Notes: a model not told the origin generated them from the letters alone. A stretch of 64,000 nucleotides of DNA from Bradyrhizobium manausense (GCF_018130615.1 NZ_JAFCKB010000022.1:1-64000), one strand, 5' to 3'; counted from the first letter of the stretch, positions 26,309-36,868 are shown. Translations and numbers: made by a program.

Positions 26309-26605
26309 TTAGCTATCCCCGCCCAGCCTCGCGAAGTCGTCGAACAGGGCGGCGACCAGGGCGCGGTGGCGGGTGTCCTCGGTCGGCAGGCTTGCGGCGT
26401 AGAGGTTGAGGAGGTAGCGCGCCTTCACGGCGGCTTCGGACCAGGAGGCGGCGGGCACGGTCATCAGGCGGTTTTCGAGATCGGCCTCGCGCTCGCGCAG
26501 CTGCCGGACATTGCTCTCGACCTCGGCCAGCGCGCGGCGCAGGTCGGTCGCCTTCTGCGCGGCCATGCCGCGATGCTTGTCGAGATCGACGGGGGTGTCA
26601 GTCAT
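26309..26605 (-). CDS. Hypothetical coiled-coil protein
   Basis: A 98-residue protein of unknown function. Residues 10-50 ('AAQKATDLRRALAEVESNVR' and 'REREADLENRLM') have heptad character and should form a coiled coil. The rest is helical with 'ARYLLNLYAAS'. The ATG at 26605 overlaps the stop of the upstream gene (ATGACTGA), so the two are co-translated and may act together. An earlier in-frame start adds 12 residues lying inside the neighbour and is less likely. Confidence 0.65.
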   Translation of the reverse strand: MTDTPVDLDKHRGMAAQKATDLRRALAEVESNVRQLREREADLENRLMTVPAASWSEAAVKARYLLNLYAASLPTEDTRHRALVAALFDDFARLGGDS

Positions 26606-26864
26606 TGGCGATGCTCGCGTCGGACGCCATCGCGTCGGCAAGGTCGATCGCGCGGATCGAGCGCATCTCCACCGAGCCGAGCACGCCGTCCACGGGCACG
26701 ATGATCGACGTGCCGACGCGGCGCCAGGCCGAGAAGGTCTCGCTCTCGATCGTCTCCTCGTCGGCGATCACGGGATAGCTGCCCGCGGGCAGCAGCCGGT
26801 CGATGCCGTGGATGCGGAACGGATGCCTGAACGTGACGGTCTCCCGCCGCGACCGGATGGTCAT
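26598..26864 (-). CDS. Hypothetical small protein upstream of the coiled-coil protein
   Basis: An 88-residue soluble protein of unknown family: 'TVTFRHPFRIHGIDRLLPAG' and 'YPVIADEETIESETFSAWRR' suggest a compact beta-rich fold. It has no signal peptide or cysteine. It overlaps the next gene by 8 bases. Its codon use is like the core genome. The start at ATG 26864 is the only one covering the beta-rich part. Confidence 0.65.
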   Translation of the reverse strand: MTIRSRRETVTFRHPFRIHGIDRLLPAGSYPVIADEETIESETFSAWRRVGTSIIVPVDGVLGSVEMRSIRAIDLADAMASDASIAND

Positions 26865-27002
26865 GCACGCCTGCCTTCCTCACGAGAGCGGCCCCAACCG
26901 ACCGGCAACGACGACCATGCGCTCAATGTCCGGCAATAGCCAGCGCTATCGTCGCTGCCGTATGCGGAGATGAGATTGGGCTCGCTAGCGAGACTTGGTG
27001 CT

Positions 27003-27158
27003 CACCTCTCCCCAGCGGGGAGAGGTCGGATTGCGCCTGGCGATGCGAAGCGTCGTCCAGTGCAATCCGGGTGAGGGGCCGCGGCATTCGGTGAGACCGC
27101 AACCCCTCACCCGGAACGCATCTTTCGATGCGCTCCGACCTCTCCCTATGGGAGAGGT
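27003..27158. repeat. Composite inverted pair of REP elements
   Basis: Two hairpins bracket the element: ACCTCTCCCC/GGGGAGAGGT (27004-27013 and 27017-27026) and ACCTCTCCC/GGGAGAGGT (27138-27146 and 27150-27158). Between them CCGGGTGAGGGG and CCCCTCACCCGG form an inner inverted pair, so the whole is near-symmetrical. It fills most of the 467-base gap between 26865 and 27331; nothing coding is seen in that gap. Confidence 0.8.
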
Positions 27159-27331
27159 GGATCACGCTCCGTGGCCGGCAGCGGCCGCATCCAGTGAGCA
27201 CGCGCGGCGTTTTAGTTCTCGCTATTGGGGTGATGCAGGCGTACGTCTTGGATGCGCCTGCGCGCCGCGCAGGATGCGTGTTGCCATCGGTCGAGCCAAG
27301 TTCATTCGAAACCTCTGGAGGAGACGAAATC

Positions 27332-27466
27332 ATGGCCAAGGGACAGCAGCGCAGCAATCGCGAAGCCAAGAAGCCGAAGAAGGACAAAGCCAAGGTGATC
27401 GCCGCGGCGCCGAGCCGCAAGGAAGCGGCGTGGCAGCCGGATTTCGGGCCGGGGAAGAAGAAGTAG
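27332..27466 (+). CDS. Small basic protein, Lys-rich
   Basis: A 44-residue, strongly basic peptide, 'MAKGQQRSNREAKKPKKDKA' then 'KVIAAAPSRKEAAW' and 'FGPGKKK'. A good ribosome site (CTGGAGGAGACG) lies just before the ATG at 27332, which makes translation likely; the longer frame upstream is repeat DNA. Short Lys-rich proteins of this type are common in Bradyrhizobium. The function is unknown; nucleic-acid binding is a guess from charge alone. Confidence 0.7.
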   Translation: MAKGQQRSNREAKKPKKDKAKVIAAAPSRKEAAWQPDFGPGKKK

Positions 27467-27496
27467 GCCTCGCGATCGCCTCAGCGCAGCTGCTTC

Positions 27497-27560
27497 TTCA
27501 CCTCGCCCCGCTCTTGTCCGCCGAAGCCTAGGCGAAGGCGGATGCGGGGCGAGGTCGGAA
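27497..27560. repeat. REP-like long hairpin before the DUF2235 gene
   Basis: ACCTCGCCCCGC (27500-27511) is mirrored by GCGGGGCGAGGT (27544-27555), a 12-bp perfect stem; between them TTCGCCTAGG-like arms (CGAAGCCTAGG and CGAAGGCGG) form an inner dyad. A third dyad, GGAATTTGC/GCAAATTCC, follows at 27557-27578. Confidence 0.75.
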
Positions 27561-27676
27561 TTTGCATAGCAAATTCCGGGTGAGCGCACCGCCTTCGCGG
27601 CAACCACCCGCCGTCTCCTCGCCGTCGCGCTTTTTTGCTATGCTCGCCCCGGTAGCATCACCCGGAGGCGCATCCC

Positions 27677-29005
27677 ATGGAGCACTCGGCCAATCCCACC
27701 CCGAAGAACCTCGTCATCTGCTGTGACGGCACCGGCAACGAGATCTCGGAGAACATCTCCAACGTCCTGAAGCTCTATCGCTGCCTGCGCAAGACCGACA
27801 AGACGCAGCCGCGGCAGATGGTATTTTACGATCCCGGGGTCGGCACGGTGACGGAGCCGTCGACCTGGAACAGGTGGAAGGCCAACATCAGGCTGGTGCT
27901 GGGGCTCGCCACCGGCTACGGGCTCGATGACAACGTGCTCTCGGCCTATTGCTTCCTGGTCGAGCATTATGCGCCCGGCGACAGGATCTATCTGTTCGGT
28001 TTTTCGCGCGGTGCCTACACCGTTCGCGTGCTGGCGGGGCTGATCCACAAGGTGGGGCTGATCTCGCCGGAGCAGGCGAACCTCGCAGGCTCTGGCCTCG
28101 TCGCCTACAAGCAATATTCCGGGCTCGGCCACGGCAACGACATCGAGGACCTCAAGGACATCGCCGTCGACGACCAGGGGCCGCTGCCGAAGGACGAATT
28201 CGACCTCGCCGCCCAGTTCGCGCGCATCACCTCGACGCGCTGGCCGACCATCCACTTCATCGGCGTGTGGGACACGGTGGCGAGCGTGATCGTGCCGCGG
28301 CGCGACGTGTTCTTCCTCGTGTTCAGCCTGGAGGAGCTCGCCTTCACGCTGCGCAATCCCAGCGTCAACATCTTCCGCCAGGCGATCGCGATCGACGAGC
28401 GGCGCTGCATGTTCCGCCTGAAGGCGTATGAGGAGCCGCAGGAGTTCTGGAGCCACCGCTATGTGCCCGACGAGAAGAAGGTGGCGCAGGACATTCTGCA
28501 GGTGTGGTTCGCCGGCGTGCATTGCGACGTCGGCGGCGGCTATCCCGAGGCGGAAAGCGCGGAGTCGAAATATCCGCTGATCTGGATGATCGAGGAAGCG
28601 GCGAAGGCCGGGCTGAACTTCAACCCGAGCACGGTGAAGCAGCTCGCCTGGGGCCGGGAGCGCAAGAACTCGCCGTTCAGATATGTCGAGCCGGCTTTCA
28701 CCGGCAAGGCGGGCAAGCTGCACGATTCGATGAGCGCGGCCTGGCGCGTGCTGGAATTTTTGCCGAAGCGCGCGACCTACAAGGAATGGCCGGAGCGGAA
28801 GGTGTTTCTCGGCTTCTACATCCCCGATTGCGAACCGCGCCTCATTCCCGAAGGCGCGCATGTGCATGAGAGTGTGTTGAAGCGGATGGCGGTGGAGCCG
28901 GACTACCGGCCGGTGAACATGCCGAAGGAGTTTGTGACGGTGCCGATGCCGGTGCCGACGGGCCCTGGTGTTGAGGCGGAGGTGGGGGAGAGCGTGGCGG
29001 GGTGA
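27677..29005 (+). CDS. DUF2235 domain protein (alpha/beta hydrolase-like)
   Basis: A 442-residue protein starting 'NLVICCDGTGNEISENISNV', the family signature, with the nucleophile elbow 'GFSRG' (Ser110) inside 'LFGFSRGAYTVRVLAGL'. DUF2235 proteins are alpha/beta hydrolase-like; some are type VI secretion lipase effectors (Tle family), others are stand-alone. No signal peptide, membrane helix or VgrG/PAAR neighbour is seen, so a secretion role has no support here. CGGAGGCG precedes the ATG at 27677. A degenerate fragment of a related gene lies at 25731. An antisense frame covering the whole gene is a high-GC shadow. Confidence 0.85.
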   Translation: MEHSANPTPKNLVICCDGTGNEISENISNVLKLYRCLRKTDKTQPRQMVFYDPGVGTVTEPSTWNRWKANIRLVLGLATGYGLDDNVLSAYCFLVEHYAPGDRIYLFGFSRGAYTVRVLAGLIHKVGLISPEQANLAGSGLVAYKQYSGLGHGNDIEDLKDIAVDDQGPLPKDEFDLAAQFARITSTRWPTIHFIGVWDTVASVIVPRRDVFFLVFSLEELAFTLRNPSVNIFRQAIAIDERRCMFRLKAYEEPQEFWSHRYVPDEKKVAQDILQVWFAGVHCDVGGGYPEAESAESKYPLIWMIEEAAKAGLNFNPSTVKQLAWGRERKNSPFRYVEPAFTGKAGKLHDSMSAAWRVLEFLPKRATYKEWPERKVFLGFYIPDCEPRLIPEGAHVHESVLKRMAVEPDYRPVNMPKEFVTVPMPVPTGPGVEAEVGESVAG

Positions 29006-29056
29006 TGGTGGGGCGCAATGACAGTTGTTGTGGCGGGTCCGCGCCACACAAATGGT

Positions 29057-29182
29057 GTCGTCCTGGCGAAAGCCAGGACCCATACCGCGTGATTTCTCGA
29101 TTGCAGTAGGTAGGTGTACCGGACGACGAGTCTTCGCCAAACGCCTCCCTGGGGGTGGGTCCTGGCCTTCGCCAGGACGACG
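29057..29182. repeat. Composite inverted repeat, GTCGTCCTGGCGAA class (copy A)
   Basis: The element begins GTCGTCCTGGCGAAAGCCAG followed by GACCCA and ends with the inverted counterpart TGGGTCCTGGCCTTCGCCAG then GACGAC, with about 75 bases between. The same ends and spacing recur at 30274-30404, 34759-34890 and 36869-36994. It covers most of the 383-base gap from 29006 to 29388; the remainder is a C-rich tract with no gene. Confidence 0.85.
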
Positions 29183-29388
29183 GTGGAGATTTTGGCGGCC
29201 GTAGCGCATCTCTCCATCATCCCGCCCGCCCTTCCGCCCCCCCCCCACCCCACTACCGCTACTTTCTCCAACCACCGCTACTTTTCATTAAAATTCTCCG
29301 CCCCGCTTTAGCCTCTTCGCATCACCTGCTCCGCCATCATTGTTCCCCAAGCCCACCGCGCCGTCCGCGGTATTGGAGGAGAGTGCCA

Positions 29389-29634
29389 ATGCATCCGCGT
29401 CGACATGTCCGGGTGAAGCCCGCAGGCCTGGTGTCGCGCCAGGCCAAGATCATCACCGACCCGCGCGCGCCGGTGATCGTCTGCACGCTGATCGACTATT
29501 CGCCCGGCGGGGCCTGCGTCGATCTCGGCGGACAGGTGAAGATTCCCGATCGGTTCGAGCTGCTGCACGTGAACACCAAGAAGCGCTGCCGGATCGCCTG
29601 GAAGCGCGGCACGCGGGTGGGCGTGGTGTTTTGA
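29389..29634 (+). CDS. PilZ-like small domain protein
   Basis: An 81-residue protein with a PilZ-like pattern: 'RRHVRVKPAGL' near the N-terminus (the RxxxR part) and 'CTLIDYSPGGACVDLGGQV' corresponding to the D/NxSxxG part, ending with 'KRCRIAWKRGTRVGVVF', which is usual for stand-alone PilZ proteins. PilZ domains bind cyclic di-GMP. TTGGAGGAGAG stands before the ATG at 29389. It is transcribed alone and ends at a half copy of the GTCGTCC repeat. Confidence 0.8.
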   Translation: MHPRRHVRVKPAGLVSRQAKIITDPRAPVIVCTLIDYSPGGACVDLGGQVKIPDRFELLHVNTKKRCRIAWKRGTRVGVVF

Positions 29635-29676
29635 TTTCCTCGTCGTCGTCGTTCAGGGCGCTGCTACAAACTCGGT

Positions 29677-29702
29677 GTCGCCCTGGCGAACGCCAGGACG
29701 AC
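29677..29702. repeat. Half copy of the GTCGTCC repeat
   Basis: GTCGCCCTGGCGAACGCCAG then GACGAC: a single hairpin with CTGGCG/CGCCAG arms. It equals one end of the composite repeats at 29057 and 36869 and lies between the convergent PilZ and membrane-protein genes. Confidence 0.75.
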
Positions 29703-29732
29703 GGCGGGGTTTGAGGCGCCGCTACCGGCCCC

Positions 29733-30143
29733 TCACGCCTTCCGCATCCGCGCCTTTGCGCCCGCGACGATCTGCATCGCGACGCCGGCGATCCAGCCGA
29801 GGAACACCAGCCAGGTCAGCGCATCGTGCGGCTCGAGCCGCAGCACGATGACGGCAACCGACGCCAGCGCCGTGAGCGTGGCGCAGAGCGTGCCGGCGGA
29901 GCTGAGGAATTCGGCGGCGTCGATCTCGCTATGCGCTTCGTCGAACGGCAGCTGCGGCGTGTCGATGCCGAGATAGAAGCCGACGACGCCGAGCAGCATC
30001 ATCAACAGCAGAAAGCCCTGCGTGGTGAGCGCGGGAACCGCCGATCCGACATAGGCGCCGACGAACAGCCCGCACGCGGCGCCCGCCATCGCGAGGCCGA
30101 TCCGTTCCAGCACATGGGCAGACTTGCGAACACGGTACCGCAT
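29733..30143 (-). CDS. Hypothetical membrane protein
   Basis: A 136-residue protein with four hydrophobic helices: two near residues 15-65 ('ERIGLAMAGAACGLFVGAYV', 'GFLLLMMLLGVVGFYLGI') and two near 85-130. Between them 'LPFDEAHSEIDAAEFLSSAG' is a polar loop. No family is recognised. The ATG at 30143 is preferred over an upstream frame that runs through non-coding DNA; GAGGC lies just before it. It is convergent with the PilZ gene. Confidence 0.7.
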   Translation of the reverse strand: MRYRVRKSAHVLERIGLAMAGAACGLFVGAYVGSAVPALTTQGFLLLMMLLGVVGFYLGIDTPQLPFDEAHSEIDAAEFLSSAGTLCATLTALASVAVIVLRLEPHDALTWLVFLGWIAGVAMQIVAGAKARMRKA

Positions 30144-30273
30144 GGCGAGCCTCGCGCGCCGTTGAGCTGCGAGGAGGTTAGGCCAGTTTTGTCTGGGGTG
30201 GAAGGTGAGGAGAGTTACGGATGCGTGAGGTCGCGTGCGAGCGAGGCGCATTAGCCGCGCGTCATCCTCCACT

Positions 30274-30404
30274 GTCGTCCCGGCGAAGGCCGGGACCCAT
30301 CACACAGGGAGCAGTTGTGCGAAGACTCTAGGTGATGTTGTTAATGCACGCCGCGCGCCATCGTGAGATCACGCGGTATGGGCCCCGGCCTTCGCCGGGG
30401 CGAC
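30274..30404. repeat. Composite inverted repeat, GTCGTCC class (copy B)
   Basis: It starts GTCGTCCCGGCGAAGGCCGG and ends GGGCCCCGGCCTTCGCCGG then GGCGAC, with the shared inner phrase CACAGGGAGCAGTT(G/T). Same layout as copies at 29057, 34759 and 36869. Confidence 0.85.
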
Positions 30405-30432
30405 ACTATTGTTGGAGCGCCGCTGGTGCCCC

Positions 30433-31545
<1,113 letters not shown>

Positions 31546-31673
31546 GCAAGGATCCGGATCGGAGGAATGGAAGCGATTGCATGGAGTTTAGTGAGCGACG
31601 CACGAATTGCCAGTTGCGCGAGGAGCATGGCGGCCCGCGGCGCCATGCATTACGGGCCACTGCAAACTCAGCC

Positions 31674-31749
31674 GTCATCCCGGGGTACGCAAAGCGTGAG
31701 CCCCGGGGTCCATAGCCACAAGATCGGCGCTTCGCTTGTCGGGGACGAC
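31674..31749. repeat. REP-like repeat GTCATCCCGGGG...GGGGACGAC
   Basis: Ends GTCATCCCGGGGTACGC and TCGCTTGTCGGGGACGAC enclose a CCCCGGGGTCCATAGCCACA segment, also found in part at 34786 and 34850. It lies between the old yellow enzyme and the phytase-like gene. Confidence 0.7.
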
Positions 31750-31774
31750 AGCGGATTACCGGAGAGCTGGAGCC

Positions 31775-32845
31775 CTACTCCACCAGCGTGAACTGCAGCA
31801 GCAGGGTGCGCTGGAGCATGGAGAAATTATCGTCCGACACCAGCGTCAGCACGGTCTCGCCCTCCGCCGTGACGTGGGCATCGATGCCTTCCATGTTGTC
31901 GATCTCGTGGCCGAGATCGGCCTCGAACAGCACGGGACCGTCGACCAATGCGCCCGGCGCGATTCCCTTCAAGGGGAGCGAGCGGATGCGGATGTTGATG
32001 CCGGTGAACCAGGAGAATTTGCGTTCGAGGATCAAGAGCTCGCCCGAGGGCAGCAGCACGGCGTCGCTGATATACTGCTTGTCGGTGCGCTTGATGCTGA
32101 ACTGGCCGGGCATTGGGCCTCCGATCAAGAAGCCGATCAGATTGCCGTCGGCATCGAAGCCGCCTTCCGCCATCGCGATCAGCGTGCCCGCGAGCGGCTG
32201 GCCCTTCATGCCCTTCGGGACGAACACCAGCGCCTCGAGCCCCTTGTTGTAGGGCAGCTTGCGCAAGGCCGGCGGCGTCGGCACCACCTCGCCGCGGGCG
32301 CGGGTGCCGCCGCGCGCGAAATCGAAGCGCATGATCTGGTTGACGCGCTCGAGCCCGACATAAACCAGCGAGCCGTCGCGCGCGAGCGACTCGGTGTCGT
32401 ACCAGAGCCGCTTCTCCGTGATCGGCCGCCCCTCGGAATTGAGCATCGGCGCGGCCTCGACGTCATCGAGCCCGGCCATCTTGCCGTTGGCGTAGCGGAT
32501 CGCGCCGGTGAACCAGCTGCCTTGATCCGACAGCGCAAGAAAGCGCTCGCCCTTGTCATCGAGGAAGCGCAAGCCGGACAGGCCGCCGAAGCCGCGATGC
32601 GGCGAGGTCAGGACCAAACCGCTGCGATATGCCAGCTGCCCGAAGCGCACGCGCGCGCGGTCGCGCGGCTCGAAGAACGGGATCTGCCGCGCGTTGACCT
32701 CGATGCCGACGGCTTCGGTGACGGCGTGCTCGGCCTGCGCAGGCCGCGACGCGGACTGCGCTTGCGCGAGCCGTGGGAGAGCGAGGGTGGAAAATCCCGC
32801 CGCCGCATGGCCAAGAAAGCTGCGGCGGGATTGAAGTGTGCTCAC
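31775..32845 (-). CDS. Esterase-like/phytase-like exported protein
   Basis: A 356-residue protein with a Tat signal: '[20 protein letters not shown]' then 'LAQAQSA'. The mature part matches the esterase-like activity of phytase family: '[20 protein letters not shown]', '[15 protein letters not shown]', '[12 protein letters not shown]' and a late '[20 protein letters not shown]'. These are beta-propeller proteins of the periplasm; catalytic activity is uncertain. The GTG start at 32845 overlaps the cobT stop (GTGA), so it sits in the cobS-cobT unit, an arrangement without an obvious metabolic reason. Confidence 0.85.
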   Translation of the reverse strand: MSTLQSRRSFLGHAAAGFSTLALPRLAQAQSASRPAQAEHAVTEAVGIEVNARQIPFFEPRDRARVRFGQLAYRSGLVLTSPHRGFGGLSGLRFLDDKGERFLALSDQGSWFTGAIRYANGKMAGLDDVEAAPMLNSEGRPITEKRLWYDTESLARDGSLVYVGLERVNQIMRFDFARGGTRARGEVVPTPPALRKLPYNKGLEALVFVPKGMKGQPLAGTLIAMAEGGFDADGNLIGFLIGGPMPGQFSIKRTDKQYISDAVLLPSGELLILERKFSWFTGINIRIRSLPLKGIAPGALVDGPVLFEADLGHEIDNMEGIDAHVTAEGETVLTLVSDDNFSMLQRTLLLQFTLVE

Positions 32846-34746
32846 GAATGCAGTTTGCGTCGCGGGCGATTGGCCGGCTGGGTCGGCGCCGTATTGGTCT
32901 CGCTGAAGAGTTCGGCGAGCTTCTCGGTGATGGCGCCGCCGAGTTCCTCGGCGTCCACGATCGTCACCGCGCGGCGGTAGTAGCGCGTCACGTCATGGCC
33001 GATGCCGATCGCGATCAGCTCGACCGGCGAGCGGGTCTCGATCTCCTCGATGATGTGGCGCAGGTGCCGCTCGAGATAATTGCCGGGATTGACCGACAGC
33101 GTGGAATCGTCGACCGGCGCGCCGTCCGAGATCATCATCAGGATCTTGCGCTGCTCGGGCCGGCCGAGCAGGCGCTTGTGCGCCCAGTCCAGCGCCTCGC
33201 CGTCGATGTTCTCCTTCAGCAGCCCCTCGCGCATCATCAGGCCGAGATTTTTCCGCGCACGACGCCAGGGCGCGTCGGCGGATTTGTAGATGATGTGGCG
33301 GAGATCGTTGAGGCGGCCGGGACTGGCCGGCTTGCCGGCGGCGAGCCACGCCTCGCGGGATTGCCCGCCCTTCCAGGCGCGCGTGGTGAAGCCGAGGATT
33401 TCGACCTTGACGCCGCAACGCTCCAGCGTGCGCGCGAGAATGTCGGCGCAGGTGGCGGCGACCGTGATCGGGCGGCCGCGCATCGAGCCGGAATTGTCGA
33501 GCAGCAGCGTCACCACGGTGTCGCGGAACGTCGCCTCCTTCTCGTGCATGAAGGACAGCGGGTGATAGGGATCGGTAACCACGCGCGACAGGCGCGCAGG
33601 GTCCAGAATGCCCTCTTCGAGGTCGAACTCCCAGGCGCGATTCTGCTGCGCCATCAGGCGGCGCTGCAGCCGGTTGGCGAGACGGGCGACGATGCCTTGC
33701 AGATGCGCGAGCTGCTTATCGAGATAGGCGCGCAGGCGCTCCAGCTCGTCATGGTCGCAAAGATCCTCGGCCGCGATGACCTCGTCGAATTTCGGTGCGA
33801 AGGCGTGATATTCCGGCCCGCGCGGCTCGTTCTTGCCGTGCGAGTTCGGACGCGTCGCCTCGCCCGGCGTCTCGTCGTCGCCGAGCTCGCCGTCGTCGAA
33901 CGTATCTGACGTCGAGGCCTGCGCGCTTTCCATCGCGCTCTCGCTCATCTCCTCGGACGAAGCCTGCGCCTGGTCGGCGCTCATCTCCTGCGCGGCGTCG
34001 GAATCGGGTGAGCCTTCCGCGCCGGACTGATCGTTGTCGCCGTCCTGGTTCTCGTCGTTGTCGTCGTTGTCCTCACTATCGGCGCTGCGCTCGTCACCGA
34101 GCTCGAGCGCGGTCAGGAGATCATGCACGGCATCGCCGAACTTGGTCTGGTCCTCGACCACGCCATCGAGCCGGTCGAGCCGCTTGCCAATTTTGTCTTC
34201 CAGGATCGGCCGCCAGAGATCGACCATCTTCTTCGCGGCCGCCGGCGGCGCCATCCCGGTCAGGCGCTCGCGCACCAGCATCGCCAGCGCATCGGCCAGC
34301 GGCGCGTCGGCGCGGTCGGTGATCTCGTCGAACTTGCCACGATGGAAATGGTCGTCGAGCATCGCGGTGAGGTTTTTCGCAACGCCCGCCATGCGGCGCG
34401 CGCCGATCGCCTCGACACGGGCCTGCTCGACCGCCTCGAACACGCCGCGCGCCTGCGGATTGCCGGGCATCAGCTTGCGATGCAGCTTGGCATCGTGACA
34501 GGCGATCTTCAGCGCAATGGAGTCGGCATGGCCGCGCACGATCGCGGCGTCGCGCTTGGTCATCTTGCGCGCCGGCTCCGGCAGCCGCGCCTTGCCGGGC
34601 GCGAGGCCCGGACGCTCGGCGGCGAAGGAGACGTCGAGCTCGGGCGACTTCGCGATCGCCTTGAGGCAGGAGGCGACGGAGCGCTTGAACGGCTCGGTCG
34701 GCGCTTCCTTGCTGCTGCGGAATTTGGAGTTGGAGGTGGTGCTCAT
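32842..34746 (-). CDS. cobT: Aerobic cobaltochelatase subunit CobT
   Basis: A 634-residue CobT. The N-terminal half is helical ('[20 protein letters not shown]'), the middle (about 200-300) is a Ser/Asp/Glu-rich acidic linker, and the C-terminal third is a von Willebrand A domain with the MIDAS '[13 protein letters not shown]'. With CobS it forms the AAA+ chaperone that powers cobalt insertion into hydrogenobyrinic diamide by CobN (oxygen-dependent B12 synthesis). CobN is not in this window. The ATG at 34746 is chosen; a longer frame reads into the repeat at 34759. The gap to cobS is 153 bases and holds that repeat. Confidence 0.95.
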   Translation of the reverse strand: MSTTSNSKFRSSKEAPTEPFKRSVASCLKAIAKSPELDVSFAAERPGLAPGKARLPEPARKMTKRDAAIVRGHADSIALKIACHDAKLHRKLMPGNPQARGVFEAVEQARVEAIGARRMAGVAKNLTAMLDDHFHRGKFDEITDRADAPLADALAMLVRERLTGMAPPAAAKKMVDLWRPILEDKIGKRLDRLDGVVEDQTKFGDAVHDLLTALELGDERSADSEDNDDNDENQDGDNDQSGAEGSPDSDAAQEMSADQAQASSEEMSESAMESAQASTSDTFDDGELGDDETPGEATRPNSHGKNEPRGPEYHAFAPKFDEVIAAEDLCDHDELERLRAYLDKQLAHLQGIVARLANRLQRRLMAQQNRAWEFDLEEGILDPARLSRVVTDPYHPLSFMHEKEATFRDTVVTLLLDNSGSMRGRPITVAATCADILARTLERCGVKVEILGFTTRAWKGGQSREAWLAAGKPASPGRLNDLRHIIYKSADAPWRRARKNLGLMMREGLLKENIDGEALDWAHKRLLGRPEQRKILMMISDGAPVDDSTLSVNPGNYLERHLRHIIEEIETRSPVELIAIGIGHDVTRYYRRAVTIVDAEELGGAITEKLAELFSETNTAPTQPANRPRRKLHS

Positions 34747-34758
34747 CTCGATCTCACC

Positions 34759-34890
34759 GTCGTCCCCGCGAAGGCGGGGACCCATAGCCACAGGGAGCAG
34801 TTAGTGAGCACACTGACGGCCCCGATCTTCGCAACAACCACGGCCTGTGGTTATGGGTCCCGGATCTGCGCTTCGCTTGTCCGGGACGAC
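34759..34890. repeat. Composite inverted repeat between cobS and cobT (copy C)
   Basis: Ends GTCGTCCCCGCGAAGGCGG and CGCTTGTCCGGGACGAC; inside, ACCCATAGCCACAGG is mirrored by CCTGTGGTTATGGGT. Same class as copies at 29057, 30274 and 36869. It interrupts a co-directional operon. Confidence 0.85.
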
Positions 34891-34899
34891 ATCTCAACC

Positions 34900-35898
34900 T
34901 CAGCTGAGCGCCACATTGACTGCCGATTCCGGCAGCTCCGCATTGAAGCAGCGCTGGTAGAACTCGGCGACCAGGGGACGCTCGAGCTCGTCGCACTTGT
35001 TGAGGAAGGTGACACGGAAGGCGAAGCCGATATCGCCGAAGATGTCGGCGTTTTCCGCCCAGGTAATCACCGTGCGCGGGCTCATCACCGTCGACAGATC
35101 GCCATTAGCGAAGGCATTACGGGTGAGATCGGCAAGGCGCACCATCTTGTTGACGATGTCGCGGCCTTCCTGGGTGCGATAGTGCTTGGCCTTCGCCAGC
35201 ACGATCTCCACTTCCTCGTCGTGGCTGAGGTAGTTGAGCGTGGTGACGATCGACCAGCGGTCCATCTGGCCCTGGTTGATCTGCTGGGTGCCGTGATAGA
35301 GACCCGAGGTGTCGCCGAGGCCAACGGTGTTCGCCGTCGCAAACAGGCGGAAGGCCGGATGCGGCTTGATCACCTTGTTTTGGTCGAGCAGCGTCAGCCG
35401 ACCCGAAACTTCCAGCACGCGCTGAATCACGAACATCACGTCCGGGCGGCCGGCGTCGTATTCGTCGAACACCAGCGCGACGTTGTTCTGCAGCGCCCAG
35501 GGCAGGATACCGTCACGGAATTCGGTGACCTGCTTGCCGTCGCGGACCACGATGGAGTCCTTTCCGACGAGGTCGATACGGCTGATGTGGCTGTCGAGGT
35601 TGACGCGCACGCAGGGCCAGTTCAGGCGGGCGGCGACCTGCTCGATATGGGTGGATTTACCGGTACCGTGATAGCCGGTCACCATCACGCGGCGGTTGCG
35701 GGCGAAACCGGCGAGAATGGCAAGCGTGGTGGCGCGATCGAAACGGTAGTCGGAATCGACTTCAGGGACGTGAGGATCGACTTCGGAATAGGCGGGGACC
35801 TCGAGATCGCTGTCGATCCCAAACACCTGGCGCACCGACACCTTCATGTCGGGCAAACCGGAAACTTCCTCAACTTTGGACATGGCGGCGGTCGTCAT
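34900..35898 (-). CDS. cobS: Aerobic cobaltochelatase subunit CobS
   Basis: A 332-residue AAA+ ATPase. Walker A is '[18 protein letters not shown]', Walker B '[15 protein letters not shown]', and the arginine-finger region includes '[18 protein letters not shown]'. The N-terminal '[20 protein letters not shown]' is the CobS signature. It works with CobT and CobN in cobalt chelation. The ATG at 35898 is chosen because CGGAGGATTG lies directly before it; longer frames extend into an upstream region without coding character. Confidence 0.96.
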   Translation of the reverse strand: MTTAAMSKVEEVSGLPDMKVSVRQVFGIDSDLEVPAYSEVDPHVPEVDSDYRFDRATTLAILAGFARNRRVMVTGYHGTGKSTHIEQVAARLNWPCVRVNLDSHISRIDLVGKDSIVVRDGKQVTEFRDGILPWALQNNVALVFDEYDAGRPDVMFVIQRVLEVSGRLTLLDQNKVIKPHPAFRLFATANTVGLGDTSGLYHGTQQINQGQMDRWSIVTTLNYLSHDEEVEIVLAKAKHYRTQEGRDIVNKMVRLADLTRNAFANGDLSTVMSPRTVITWAENADIFGDIGFAFRVTFLNKCDELERPLVAEFYQRCFNAELPESAVNVALS

Positions 35899-36195
35899 CA
35901 ATCCTCCGAGGCCCCGGGCGGTCCCGAGACCAGTTATTTGCACGTTGGCTGCGGCTGGGTGCGGCTGCGAACCTATCAGAGACGAGGAGCCGGCAGAAGC
36001 CCGCGCCCCAATCAAAGTTCCACTGTCTTTTCATTTAGATAGGCAAGGAACGCGATTTTTGGAAGGCTGCCCTGCAAATCTCGCCCAAATTTCGCCCCGG
36101 ACAGCCGCGTTGCCCAAGCGAATGGCACTTTCATCGGCCGTCCCTACTTAGGTAAGGGTCTGAACCCGAATGCCCCAGCCCGCTACAGAGACGAC

Positions 36196-36855
36196 GTGAC
36201 GTCCTTCCTTGATCCCCTGATATCCTTCGTTTCAGTCCATGCGTGGCTGGCCTATCTGACCCTGTTCCTGGCAGCGCTGCTCGAAGCGGTGCCGGTGGTG
36301 GGGTCGGTCATCCCCGGCTCGACCATCATCCTGGCGCTCAGCGCGCTGGTTCCCGGCGGGGACCTGAAGCTGCAATGGGTGCTTCTGGCGGCCGCATTTG
36401 GCGCCGTGCTGGGCGACGGCTCCGCCTACTGGCTCGGTCACCGGCAGCAGCGCAAGATCCTCAACACCTGGCCGCTGACCAATTATCCGCGCGTCGTCGA
36501 GGAGAGCGAGACCTTCTTCCACCGCTTCGGCAGCTGGGCCGTGTTCTTCGCCCGGTTCGTGCCGCCGATCCGCGCCTTCGTCCCGATTACGGCCGGGGCG
36601 CTCGACATGGCGCCGGCAAAATTCTACGCGGTCAACATCCCGGCGATCCTGGTCTGGGCGCCGGCCCATGTGCTGCCGGGCGTGCTGGCGGTGTCGGCCT
36701 TCCACCAATATTTCGGCCTGCCGCACCACGGGCATCCGTTCAAGCACATCTGGATCTTGACCGTGGTGGCGGTGGCGATCATCGGCGGACTCGGTGTCTG
36801 GTTCTACCGCCGCCGGCAGAATGGCGTCGTCGCCGCGGCCAAGCCGCGGGCGTAG
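36196..36855 (+). CDS. DedA family membrane protein
   Basis: A 219-residue inner-membrane protein. It has the family segments 'EAVPVVGSVIPGSTIILALS' near the N-terminus and 'FFARFVPPIRAFVPITAGAL' in the middle, then 'ILTVVAVAIIGGLGVWFYRR' at the C-terminus. DedA proteins are lipid scramblase or flippase-like transporters (undecaprenyl phosphate and phospholipid recycling in several bacteria). It starts at a GTG at 36196, divergent from cobS with 297 bases between. It is a single gene. Confidence 0.88.
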   Translation: MTSFLDPLISFVSVHAWLAYLTLFLAALLEAVPVVGSVIPGSTIILALSALVPGGDLKLQWVLLAAAFGAVLGDGSAYWLGHRQQRKILNTWPLTNYPRVVEESETFFHRFGSWAVFFARFVPPIRAFVPITAGALDMAPAKFYAVNIPAILVWAPAHVLPGVLAVSAFHQYFGLPHHGHPFKHIWILTVVAVAIIGGLGVWFYRRRQNGVVAAAKPRA

Positions 36856-36868
36856 AACCTCTCCCAGA

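Noticed and set aside
27677-29005. Type VI secretion effector locus
   Set aside because: DUF2235 can be a T6SS lipase domain, but there is no VgrG, PAAR, chaperone or immunity-like gene beside it.
27638-29275. 545-codon minus-strand frame over DUF2235
   Set aside because: Antisense shadow; the plus strand carries the DUF2235 signature and a ribosome site.
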